Shown piece after piece: positions 42,865-54,549 of a stretch of DNA of 64,000 nt (the stretch's first letter is position 1; each line of letters opens with the position of its first letter). The notes beneath the pieces are model-generated. The model was not told where the DNA came from. It worked only from the letters and a program-made list of their open reading frames with translations, and ran no database searches. Source of the DNA: Selaginella moellendorffii (Eukaryota > Streptophyta > Lycopodiopsida > Selaginellales > Selaginellaceae); assembly GCF_000143415.4 (NCBI RefSeq), contig NW_003314395.1:62001-126000 (forward strand), given 5' to 3'. The position numbers and the translations under genes are program-made.

Positions 42865-45800
42865 AAAACAATAGCAGCAGGACAATAAAAAGATTCATGA
42901 TCTCTCACCGCTTTGCTAGATCCACCCCAAAAGCCCATGACCTCCTTAACAAGCCGGTGAACCTCCGCCAGGACCAACGGTAGCAGTGGCGGCACCGTTG
43001 AGTGTCGCAGGGTCGGGATGGAGGAGGCACCGGCGGCGGTGGCTGCTGCTGCTGCAGGGGTGGTATCAGCGGCGGCAACTGCTTCAACAGCTCTTGCAAT
43101 CGCTTTTCTACCATTGCCATTCATTGGTTAGTGAGCGCTTGATGTTGGGATATGAAATCCTGACTCTGAAATAGAGGACGGAACAGTAGTAGGAAGAGAA
43201 TAAAAAGATTCATGATCTCTCACCGCTTTGCTAGATCCACCCGAACAGCCCATGGCCTCTTTAACAAGCCGGCGAACCTCTGCCAGGACCAGCGGTAGCA
43301 GTGGCGGCACCGTTGAGTGCCGCAGGGCCGGGGACGGAGGAAGCAGCGGTGGCGGTGGCTACTGCTGTTGCAAGGGTGGTATTAGCAGTGGCAACTGCTT
43401 CAACAGCTCTTGCAATCGTTGTTCTACCATTGCCAATCGCTGCTTAGTGAGTGCCTGACGGTGGGATATGAAATCCTCACTCTGAAATAGAGGAGGAAAC
43501 AGTAGCAGGAGCAGAATAAAAGATCATGATCTCTCACCGCTTTGCTAGATCCATCCCAAAAGCGCATGACCTCCTTAACAAGCCGGCGAACCTACGCCAG
43601 GACCAGCGGTAGCAGTGGCGGCACCGTTGAGTGCCGCAGGGCCGGGGACGGAGGAAGCAGCGGCGGCGGTGGCTGCTGCTATTGCAGGGGTGGTATCAGC
43701 GGCGGCAACTGCTTCAACAACTCTTGCAATCGTTGTCCTACCATTGCAAATCGCTGCTTAGTGAGCGCCTGACGGTGGGATATGAAATCCTCACTTTGAA
43801 ATAGAGGAGGAAACAATAGCAGGAGGAGAATAACAAGATCCATGATCTCTCACCGCTTTACTAGATCCACCCCAAAAGCCCATGGCCTCCTTAACAAGCT
43901 GGCGAACCTCCGCCAGGACCAACGGTAGTAGTGGCGGCACCGTTGAGTGCCGCAGGGCCGGGACGGAGGAGGCACCGGTGGCGGTGGCTGCTGCTGCTGC
44001 AGGGGTGGTATCAACGGCGGCAACTGCTTGAACAGCTCGTACAATTGCTGTTCTACCATTGCAATTCGCTGCTTAGTGAGTGCCTGACGGTGGGATATGA
44101 AATCCTCACTCTGAAATAGAGGAGGAAACAGTAGCAGGAGGAGAATAAAAAGATTCATGATCTCTCACCGCTTTGCTAGATCCATCCCAAAAGCGCATGA
44201 CCTCCTTAACAAGCCGGCGAACCTACGCCAGGACCAGCGGTAGCAGTGGCGGCACCGTTGAGTGCCGCAGGGCCGGGGACGGAGGAAGCAGCGGCGGCGG
44301 TGGCTGCTGCTATTGCAGGGGTGGTATCAGCGGCGGCAACTGCTTCAACAACTCTTGCAATCGTTGTCCTACCATTGCAAATCGCTGCTTAGTGAGCGCC
44401 TGACGGTGGGATATGAAATCCTCACTTTGAAATAGAGGAGGAAACAATAGCAGGAGGAGAATAACAAGATCCATGATCTCTCACCGCTTTACTAGATCCA
44501 CCCCAAAAGCCCATGGCCTCCTTAACAAGCTGGCGAACCTCCGCCAGGACCAACGGTAGTAGTGGCGGCACCGTTGAGTGCTGTAGGGCCGCGGACGGAG
44601 GAGGTGGCAGCAGCGGCGACTGCTGCTATTGGAAGGGTGGTTTCAGCAACGGCAACTGCTTGAACAGCTCGTACAATTGCTGTTCTACCATTGCCAATCG
44701 TTGCTTAGTGAGCGCCTAAGGGTGGGATATGAAATCCTCACTCTGAAATAGAGGAGGAAACAATAGCAGAAGGAGAATAAAAAGATTCATGATCTCTCAC
44801 CGCTTTGCTAGATCCACCCCAAAAGCCCATGGCCTCCTTAACAAGCTGGCGAACCTCCGCCATGACCAACGGTAGCAGTAGCGGCACCGTTGAGTGCCGC
44901 AGGGCTAGGGACGGAGGAGGCAGCGGCAGCGGTGGCTGCTGCTGCTGCAAGGGTGGTATCAGCGGTGGCAACTGCTTCAACAGGTCCTGCAATCGCTGTT
45001 CTACCATTGCAATTCGCTGCTTAGTGAGCGCCTGACGGTGGGATATGAAATCCTCACTCTGAAATAGATGACGAAACAATAGCAGCAGGACAATAAAAAG
45101 ATTCATGATCTCTCACCGCTTTGCTAGATCCACCCCAAAAGCCCATGACCTCCTTAACAAGCCGGTGAACCTCCGCCAGGACCAACGGTAGCAGTGGCGG
45201 CACCGTTGAGTGTCGCAGGGTCGGGATGGAGGAGGCACCGGCGGCGGTGGCTGCTGCTGCTGCAGGGGTGGTATCAGCGGCGGCAACTGCTTCAACAATT
45301 CTTGCAATCGCTGTTCTACCATTGCCAATCATTGCTTAGTGAGTGCCTGACGGTGGGATATGAAATCCTGACTCTGAAATAGAGGACGGAACAGTAGTAG
45401 GAAGAGAATAAAAAGATTCATGATCTCTCACCGCTTTGCTAGATCCACCCGAACAGCCCATGGCCTCCTTAACAAGCCGGCGAACCTCTGCCAGGACCAA
45501 CGGTAGCAGTGGCGGCACCGTTGAGTGCCGCAGGGCCGGGGACGGAGGAAGCAGCGGTGGCGGTGGCTACTGCTGTTGCAAGGGTGGTATTAGCAGTGGC
45601 AACTGCTTCAACAGCTCTTGCAATCGTTGTTCTACCATTGCCAATCGCTGCTTAGTGAGCGCCTGACGGTGGGATATGAAATCCTCTCTTTGAAATAGAG
45701 GAGGAAACAGTAGAAGGAGGAGAATAACAAGATCCATGATCTCTCACCGCTTTGCTAGATCCACCCCAAAAGCCCATGACCTCCTTAACAAGCCGGCGAA

Positions 45801-46509
45801 CCTCTGCCAGGACCAGCGGTAGCAGTGGCGGCAGCGGTGGCTACTGCTGTTGCAAGGGTGGTTTCAATGGCGGCAATTGCTTCAACAGCTCTTGCAATCG
45901 CTGTTCTACCATTGCCAATCGTTGCTTAGTGAGCGCCTGACGGTGGGATATGAAATCTTCACTCTGAAATAGAGGAGGAAACAGTAGGAGTAACAGAATA
46001 AAAAGATTCATGATATCTCACCGCTTTGCTAGATCCATCCCAACAGCCCATGGCCTCCTTAACAAGCTGGCGAACCTCTGCCAGGACCAGCGGTAGCAGT
46101 GGCGGCACCATTGAGTGCCACAGGGCTAGGGACGGAGGAGGCAGCGGCGGCGGTGGCTGCTGCTGCTGCAGGGGTGGTATCAGCGGTGGCAACTGCTTCA
46201 ATAGCTCTTGCAATCGCTGTTCTACCATTGCAATTCGCTGCTTAGTGAGTGCCTGATGGTGGGATATGAAATCCTCACTCTGAAATAGAGGAGGAAACAG
46301 TAGCAGGAGGAGAATAAAAAGATTCATGATCTCTCACCGCTTTGCTAGATCCACCCCAACAGCCTAAGCCCTCCTTAACAAGCCGGCGAACCTCCGCCAA
46401 GACCAGGAGTAGCAGTGGCGGCACCGTTGAGTGCCGCAGGGCCGGGGACGGAGGAGGCAACGGCGGCGGTGGCTGCTGCTGCTACAGGGGTGGTATCAGC
46501 GGTGGCAAC

Positions 46510-46604
46510 CTATTTTAGAGTGAGGATTTCATATCCCACCGTCAGGCGTTCACTAAGCAGCAAATTGCAATGGTAGAATAGCGATTGCAGGAGTTGTTGA
46601 AGCA
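46510..46604. repeat. In-place 95-bp inversion inside one satellite unit
   Basis: In this unit the stretch between GGTGGCAAC and AGGAGGAAACAG is the reverse complement of the corresponding stretch in the other units, with both borders otherwise continuous. Confidence 0.85.
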
Positions 46605-46801
46605 AGGAGGAAACAGTAGTAGGAGGAGAATAAAAAGATTCATGATCTCTCACCGCTTTGCTACATCCACCCCAAAAGCCCATGGCCTCCTTAACAAGCC
46701 GGCGAACCTCCGCCAGGACCAGCAGTAGCAGTGGCGGCACCGTTGAGTGCCACAGGGCCAGGACAGAGGAGGCAGCGGCGGCGGTGGATGCTGCTGCTAC
46801 A

Positions 46802-49800
46802 CGGGACTTAATCTATCATTCATCCCAATCTTTGTGAGTTTCATCAGTCACTAATATAAGCCTTTGAAGATTATCCATAATGAACTAGATGATTTTGCTC
46901 TTCTCCTTCAAGTAAAAGAGATCCACCATATGCTTGATAAAGCATATCAAGGTGGGAAAGAGGATAAATCCTCCAAACATTTCTTTTTGTTATAAAATGA
47001 AGTTGTAAGGAAGGATTTTACAAACATTCTAGTATGCAAGATGCCAAATATCAAAGGATCATTATTATTTGATAAAGCCTATATGTCAAAACAAACAATT
47101 AAGGAGTTTTTTTTATGAATCTCTTGATCTACACCTAAATGCATATTGCTAGGTGTAGGTAAGCCACCATAAAGAAAATTATAATATGGAGGGACATTTT
47201 CTTCCAGATCCATGAAAAAAAGATATCTTCATTAGGCATCTTTTTATTCTTTTTTGTCTTAAAATTTTTGTGTCTTTTGCGATGAGTTTGTAGAATCAAT
47301 AAATCTCTAAATTGGGAAAAAGAACAAGTAAAATAAAAAGCCTTGACACTTATATATTGTCACTTATAAAAAAGCAAACCCTACCCCAATTTGTGCCCTA
47401 ACTAGAGCCCTAATGCATTATAGTAATGAAGAGAAAAATAAAGTGCCAAATGTATTATTACACAAATTTACAAGGTAGGAACTCCCAAATTGCTGCATAA
47501 AAACACTAAATAAAAAATAAAAAATATCCAAAATAAAAAAATTAAGTACATCGAACTTACTTATTGATACAATTTCAATAAGTTTATCCATATCCATATA
47601 TTTGGTGTTGATAAACAAAACAATAAAACAAATATGCTTTTCTTTTACCAAAAGAAAATACTTTTTGATCATTATGGTTTATACCTATTCCATCCACCCC
47701 AAAAATAAAAGCCCCAAATGTTGGCTCCACTTAAGATCCTTAGTTAACTCCTTCTCAAACTCTACATCCTACTCAATTAAACACTAATCCTAGTCCATCT
47801 TAGTATGTGGTATATTTAAAGAAAAAAATGAAGTTTATTTCTCTAACAATGTTTATTTACTCAAGAATAATACAATTTTAGAATAAGAATAAGAATTACA
47901 AAGAAAATTTAGAGAACTAAAGATTAGAATTGAGACATTATAACTACAATAATAGAGTCAATCGATTCCTCAAGTAAAATGCAAAATTTTAAATTTAACC
48001 CAAAAAATAGTGTTTATATGAATGTTTTAATTTAAGAAAAAAAATTATCTTGGAAAAGTTAATATATAATTACCCACACGGATTCATAATTCCAATTATC
48101 AAATCAATTTCAAGAAGATGTAGAATGAAGGAGTGTTACAATTTTGTCATAAGTATTATATGGATAAGCTTCCATTAAAGTATAATAAATATGCTACTTT
48201 TAAGTTGTCTCTAATACAACCACCATATAATATAATACAAGGAATGGATCAATTATTGGATAGTCATTGTTGGTCATAACCAAGGTAAACATTCATGATT
48301 TCTAGGATTAATCATTTCAACAAAGTGTATTTGTCATGTAGAGTGTGACAAATTCTTTTGTAATTCCTACTAGGAAATAAATGTTGCCAACAAAAAAAAC
48401 TAAAAAGGAATTACAAAGAAGCAGATTGAGCTACCATGCAAAAAGGCAAATAAAGAACTTTTGTGCTTGTATTATAATTAACATCTTGTTTATGAAAAAC
48501 TTTACAATTGCAAAATTTTGTACCATCAGCCTCATGACATCAAGCTCACTTGATTAGCTTTGCATGTGGGAAATCACAAGTACAAGGTTCAAATGGGAAA
48601 ATAGTGAGTAGAAAAGATTATATAAAAAATTTATAGAGAAGAAGTCGAAGATGAGATGAATTAAAATGCATTAATAAACTTATTTTTTTTATAAATAAAA
48701 AAATTGCTTATGATTGCAATTTAAAAGTTCAAGCAAGAAGATTGCCTCTTTCAAACCATATTCTGAACTTCATTAAATGAAATTTACAAAAGGGAGCAAG
48801 GAAGAAAGCCAAAAGTTTATGGTTTTATGGCAGATGAAGTCAATGCAAATTGGAATGTAATGAGGGAAGTTTACTTTGGAGGGGAGCTATACCTAAAAAA
48901 GGAGAGATCTTATATTCCATTTTAAACAGAATTTGCAACTTAAAAAAAAATGATATGTAGCAAATGAAGAACACTAGAAGCTCTGCAAAACATAGCATTT
49001 AGCACAAAAGTAGAGACTAAACAATGTTCTAGGCTTATTTAAAACTGATGAAAAGTTAGAGTCCATACGAAGGATAAAAAATACTTTAACTCATAAATAT
49101 CATAGTGGCACTTAAGAATGTTGTGACAAGAAAAAATTATTTATAAGGTTTGGCTCTAAAAGGAGTTTCACTATGTTTAAAATCTTGAAATTTCACAAAG
49201 AAAAACACTAGAAGTTGTTTTAATTCTGAATATAAATCATGTTGAGATGAAGCATGTAAAGTGGCTAGTTAGACAGGGGTTCAAGCAAAAATAAACCTCT
49301 ATAATACATGTTGTGATGACTTGTGTGAGGCTCTATTGCAAAACATCATGTACTTGAGGGGAAGTCATTGAACAAGGACTATCAATAAAGGAATTGCTAG
49401 TTAGGAAGTTGTCAATGATATTTTAGAAAGGAGTGGAAATCAAAAAACAATTTACCAAAATAAGCAGTAACTGCAACTTATATTCTTAGTGACAAGGATA
49501 CACACATGCTAATGTAAATGTTCATGTTTGACCAGTTAGAGACTTCTCCTCATGAAAAACTATCAATTTCAACTCTACAGATAAAGTTACACTTTTAGCT
49601 TTTGCCAAATTGCTCTATTTATACTTCATTTGATATGGATTGCAAGACATAGACCCCTAGTGTGCATAAGCAACATATCTATCCCAAAAATGTCAATGGT
49701 CAAAATCAGTCAAAGTATCATTGACAGCCAAACTGCTGTGTAGCATCCACTAAGGAGAACACACATTTGATATTGTACTAAGAGGAAGCTCTTCCAAAGA

Positions 49801-49849
49801 CTTTAGAAATTAAATGCATCTATACATATGCATACTAGTAGAGTATCCA
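46802..49849. other. A/T-rich sequence with flanking repeat; little recognisable
   Basis: Three kilobases of A/T-rich, CpG-poor DNA. 47600-47785 is the partner of the repeat left of the satellite array. At 48545-48590 there is a tRNA-like string (TTAGCTTTGCATGTGGG, then GGTTCAAAT) too degraded to call. The part before 49850 may belong to the LINE remnant. No intact gene. Confidence 0.5.
47600..47785 (+). repeat. Flanking repeat, right of satellite array
   Basis: Direct-orientation, diverged partner of 41710-41893 (see there). It continues a little further right than the left copy does before the array. Confidence 0.55.
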
Positions 49850-50350
49850 AAAGGCTAATTGATATATTGCACTGTCTGGGTCAAACAAGGTTATCCCTTA
49901 TTCCCCACTCTTTTTGGTTTATATATCAATGCTTTATAGACACTTCTCTTAGAATAAGATTTAGCAGAAACTTATAAGGCTAAACTCTATCTATATCTCC
50001 TCCTCTATGTGTATGATTTCTCAATGACACATAAAGGCTTATATCACCATTTGGCAGCCTTCTATCACTCTACTCACTTGTTTGTAAATCTCACAAAAGC
50101 ACAAATCATGATCCTTGGTTGAGTTGATTGCAACAACAAGAATGATGGTGGTTTTCACTATAAAAACCAAGTATTTGCCCATGTTTAGAAATACAAGTAC
50201 CTTGATTACATGGTGGACACCAAGGATCCCTAGCAAATAGGATCAATAGAACAAATTCAAGCTACCACCAATACCTATTACACACTTCAATATGATCTCA
50301 AACAAGTTGCCATCTTTCAATGGGATATTTGTAAACAATACTATCACATA
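49850..50350 (+). mobile_element. LINE (non-LTR) reverse-transcriptase remnant
   Basis: Across shifting frames the plus strand encodes W-V-K-Q-G-YPLFPTLFGLYINAL, the LINE RT motif usually GVKQGCPLSPTLF, then LLYVYDFS where the catalytic YADD should be, and further on VFAHV-KYKYLDYMVDTKDP, the downstream LINE segment. Stops and frameshifts are frequent and the YADD Asp pair is not intact, so it is dead. The right end near 50360 meets the sequence repeated in inverted form at 53850-54085. Confidence 0.8.
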
Positions 50351-50364
50351 AAGTCATCATGGCA

Positions 50365-53300
50365 TTGATATATGGAGGTGAGTAGTCTCGTTGCATACGC
50401 AGAGATGAAAATGATGATCCGAGTGAGTATACTTTTGGGTGCACAAGCTTCGCAATTGTTCCTTAGGTATGGATTTTAGTTACCTTTTGTACCATATTAT
50501 GTGAGCTTGCTCTTGGGCTCATAAAAGGGATTGAGTTGGCAAGATGGATTTGAGGTGTACTACAATCCCACGGTGGATACCTTCATCTGTGGATACTCTA
50601 CACAAAAGAAGGGATGTATGCATGAATGCCCAATACATACGATTTAAAATTTAAGGGTAGGAATATACCTTGCTCAAGGGTATATTATATTTTTAAGTAG
50701 CCATTAATTAATGGGAATCAAACCCGTGCCATTTTCTTTATAACGTTATGCTTGGTGGCAAATTGCACCTTGCATTTCATTAAGACTCTATGAGAGTAGT
50801 GAGCTCTCACTGATCTTGACTTGGTTTGAGTGGCCTTGCGCTTTGGCTGAGGATGGTGATGTCCAACTTAGTTGTTTGAGGTTGAGATGTTGGTACCCAT
50901 ACTATAGCTCAGTCTATCAGGAGGTTGTGTACCAATATAAATCCATTTCATGATCTTCATTTTAGTTTCAATTAAGTGTTGGTCATGTATAGATAGCCTC
51001 TTCAAGGTATGCTCAGAACTAGTGGCTAAATGCATTAGTGAACTTATTGCGGTTGAGTTGGATTCGAGTGGTCATTTAGTTTATGCTAGTCCATGAACCT
51101 TTATCTTGTATCTGGGGTATTACATTCATGCTAAACAAGTATATGACTCGATGGCATGAGTTTAGTGTTGGGTCTTGTGAAGGCAAGTTGAAATAGTGAT
51201 TATTAGTTGCTTGCGACTAGTGATTGCTTGTAAACTTCATCAAGGACTGTGGACACTTGCTTCGCTCGATGATGATTTATCAGTGATGGGCTTGCTTTAC
51301 TGGATGGTGTTGCAGAGGATCGTATGGTTAAATTTACATGGTTTTTCCATGTTGGCATATTGACTCTACCTTTGTTGATATCATTTGGTTACATTTAATT
51401 TGTAGTGTTGGATTTCATTGAGTCTTGGACATGGTGAATCACTCCTTCATGATGTGTTATATGTAACTGAGTATTGTTGGAGGATTGGTTTCGAATACTG
51501 AGTAAAGTATTTTCGACTTTGGTTAACTTGGTTGCTGGAGAGCTTTAAGTGGTGATTCACTCTTGCTTCCTTCTAGCTTTGTTATGGTGTTGATGGCATT
51601 GAAGGGATGCTTTGTCGTTAACATAGTTGATATTAAAATTTGAGTGAAATGAAATGTCTCTCTATAAGATTGATATTGAGTTTCATTAGTCTCGATAAAT
51701 ATAGTGTTGCTGATTTGGCTATGGCTTTGTGTTATTAGCATTTTTGCATTTGCTAATTAGCAACTATATTGATGTTCAAATGAACTGAGTTGCAAGTTGA
51801 GTTAGTTATGTTCTAGGCGAGATTGTTTAGTAGGGGTTGAGTTTTGAGCTTTTTCTTGAAAAGTGATTTAGTCATGGACTATACTAACTCTACAAGAGGA
51901 AGAGTTAGTGATCGATATTGGAATGTTTGAATCTTTATTAGATTTGAGTTGGAATATATTGATCATTAATAACTCTTCTTGTGTTTGTTATAAAGTGAGT
52001 TACATCTTGCTATAGATGGATTCATGGAAGATCGTTTAATGATCATTTGTTGAGCATAACTTCAATATACTTAACTTTTAGATTTATGTAGACATGCTTT
52101 TCATTAGCTTTGTATTATAAAGTTTAGCTTATGGATGTGTTGATGAGGATATTATGGATTGTGCTATAATTTCTTCTTTGACATTAAAATAAGTTCATGC
52201 AAGATTTGTGATCATTTTAGGTAAGATTTTGTTATAAACTTCTTCGAGCTTTTGGTTCCTTGAGTTTTATGCTCATTGTTCCATTTGTTAAAAGTTGTTG
52301 GGGAAGGCATTCTAACTTATATCTTCACTATTGAAGTTAGTATTTACATCTGGCAATCATTAGTGATGATTGACTATCATCTAAGCTAATTGATTATCCT
52401 CATCAAAAGGTTTTTCTTGATTGTTGTTAATACAGAATGATTTGCTATTCTTCGAGATGGTGTAGTCGTTCTTTGATGATAATTTTGCATATCTCTTTTT
52501 GATGGGATGATCGATGATTTTTCATAATGGTTGGTTATGCTATTTGATAGCTTATGGCTTTTTGCAATACCACATGTTCTTTGTGGTTTGTTCTAGATTG
52601 GTCTTTTGGGTTTGAGATATCCGTAGGATGTTGCTAACACTTGCTAAAGCAACTTGAGTTCTTTTGTATTATTAACCGAGATCTATTTAGATTGGCTTCT
52701 ATGATAGTTAGCATGAATGAGTGTTTGTTGGTTTTACCACATTTATTTTGTTTTGCTGATTATTGTTTGAGTTAGTTTTAATAAATTATTATGTTATTTC
52801 CTTCGAGTGATATATTCGCGAGCATTTTGTTTGCCAGTTGATGATACTTTGTATTCTTTGAGTTGCCTTTCGTAAGTTCTTTGGCATTCTGTCTATAATT
52901 TTTGACCCTTATGTTTTGTCATTTAGTGTCCTTAATGATACACTAGCTATTGAATTTTGTTGGATAGTGAATCTTATGTTTTCCGAACATACTGATCTTG
53001 GTGGTTCCTATACTCTAATACTGGTTTATCGGATGATAACTTACTTAGAATACTTTTGTGTTCTAATATAAGATTTAATCATTGATACTTAAGACTCTCA
53101 GATATCATTATCTATGACTTTGATATTGTCCAATTATTGATCTTTGAGTTTGGGTCAATATATATAGATTGGCTTCAGCACTTCGTGTGCATGGTGAAAT
53201 CTCTAGTTTTGGGGTAGCTACTGTCGATTGGTCATATCACCTGCCTCTCTATCAATATTCCTTATTCCATTAAAAGGACATGACCGTGTAAACAATTCTA

Positions 53301-53430
53301 ATTGCTTGTTTACAGTCGTCTATCTAAACCTTACTGACGGGTTTGGTTTCTTTGCTTAGGAGGGTTGAGGCCTCTGGCTTCTCTCTCTATGTCCCTGTAG
53401 GTAGGGGCATATCACACTTTTGTAAGCTGA
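50365..53430 (+). other. Strand-asymmetric, probably retroelement-internal sequence
   Basis: The plus strand is T- and G-rich and C-poor throughout, opposite to 35-41 kb. The first ~220 bp recur as the reverse complement at 53850-54085. No domain is recognisable. Likely the internal part of a non-autonomous or fully decayed LTR element. Confidence 0.45.
50640..50775 (-). repeat. Possible tRNA-derived SINE-like sequence
   Basis: On the minus strand GCCACCAAGCATAACG is followed about 30 nt later by GGGTTTGATTCCC, resembling pol III A and B boxes of a tRNA head. No poly-A tail or target duplication was identified. Weak call. Confidence 0.3.
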
Positions 53431-53530
53431 NNNNNNNNNNNNNNNNNNNNNNNNNNNNNNNNNNNNNNNNNNNNNNNNNNNNNNNNNNNNNNNNNNNNNN
53501 NNNNNNNNNNNNNNNNNNNNNNNNNNNNNN
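53431..53530. other. Assembly gap (100 N)
   Basis: One hundred undetermined bases inside repeat DNA. Confidence 1.
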
Positions 53531-54124
53531 GTACTACTACTTTGGACCAAACCTCAAACTTGCTTTCACACTGCCTTCAATCCAATCCAAAAAAAGTTTA
53601 TGAGAGAGCACGACAATGAGTACTTGAATTAATAGACTCATCCTTACAATCTTTGATTGATCCACTTTTAATCATGCCTAGGAAGGATCCACTAGTGCTA
53701 TGCTAAACAGCTATGGACCAGCCTATTTGCCACTCATAGCAAACCTAAGGGAGGTTTACTTTCACCCAAGGTACATGGAACAACTTATGGAACCACCAAT
53801 AGACTAACATTAATTCTGCCAACTCAAAGTGTAACCTTGAGTTGTTAATGTGCCTCATTCACGAGCCCAAGCATAAGCTCATGCAAAATGGTACACCTTA
53901 AATCCATCTTGCCAACTCAATCCCTTTTATAAGCCGAAGAGCAAGCTCACATTATTATGGTACAAAAAGGTAACAAAGTCCATACCCAAGGAACAATTGC
54001 AAAGCCTTTGCACCCAAATGTGTACCCATTCAGATTATCGTTTTCATCTCTGCATATATAATGAGATTAGTTGCCCAATCTCATTGGATAGTACTTGCTG
54101 AGACTCATGCCCTCTAATACCAAA
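53531..54124 (-). mobile_element. Internal 5' part of minus-oriented LTR element
   Basis: 53850-54085 is the reverse complement of 50370-50590 with scattered changes. Directly left of the LTR start at 54125, CCCTCTAATACCAAA is the reverse complement of TTTGGTATTAGAGGG, an initiator-Met-type primer-binding site. So this is internal sequence following a 5' LTR, read on the minus strand. No coding domain seen. Confidence 0.55.
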
Positions 54125-54503
54125 TGTAGCGCATGTGGTTTTGACCCTTTATCCTATGGTGATTTACCATAGGATAACCACAGAAGCGGAACCTAAACTT
54201 TCCATGTGCCACATATCATATACCACATCTCTAAAGAACAGTGGTGTGGAACTCAAGTTTCAATGCCTTGGGCCATTGAATGAAGGAATGGTGCTAAACT
54301 CCCAATCATGGAGCCAAGAAGCAATGGCACTAGAGCACAGGATGACTCCCGAGCATATAACCCAAAGAGCGAAAGGATAGAAGTATGGAGCGACTTAGAA
54401 CAATCTTGGAGTATCCAGCATCCCAATGCTAGGACCAGCACGCAAAATGGAGCTTCCACCACTTAGCATGGTCTAGAACTGGAACATTTCAAACCCCCCA
54501 TAG
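54125..54503 (-). repeat. LTR-like dispersed repeat with hairpin, copy B
   Basis: Second copy of the repeat at 39335-39901, opening TGTAG and carrying the same perfect hairpin at 54149-54160 / 54166-54177. A C-run at 54504-54511 follows on the right, as in copy A. It is flanked by a primer-binding-site-like sequence on its left and a polypurine-like tract on its right. Confidence 0.65.
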
Positions 54504-54549
54504 CCCCCCCCTGACAACTTTGTTTCGGCAAAGTTTGTTGTAGATCATG

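Larger units (their letters stand above)
41894..46801. repeat. ~315-bp GC-rich satellite array with orientation switches
   Basis: About 16 units. Three (41894-42764) lie in one orientation, and thirteen (from 42865) in the other, marked by the motif ATGATCTCTCACCGCTTTGCTAG at about 42896, 43211, 43524, 43841, 44156, 44474, 44788, 45104, 45420, 45735, 46011, 46326 and 46641. Spacing is 313-318 bp except one of 276 bp, which lacks 39 bp. Each unit has open frames: on one strand MNLFILLLLLF (signal-anchor-like), then ALTKQR-AMVEQRLQELLKQL, a Gln run and a Pro run. In units whose length shifts the frame (44738-45106, 45959-46327) the frame continues into the next unit for 122 residues. I do not recognise a known family. 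It contrasts with its CpG-poor surroundings by being CpG- and GC-rich. Confidence 0.9.

Noticed and set aside
42642-43124. 160-codon frame crossing the N gap
   Set aside because: Depends on undetermined bases and joins oppositely oriented satellite units.
48545-48590. tRNA-Ala-like string
   Set aside because: Has a TTTGCAT loop and a GGTTCAAAT piece, but no acceptor or T stem pairs; at most a decayed tRNA or SINE head.
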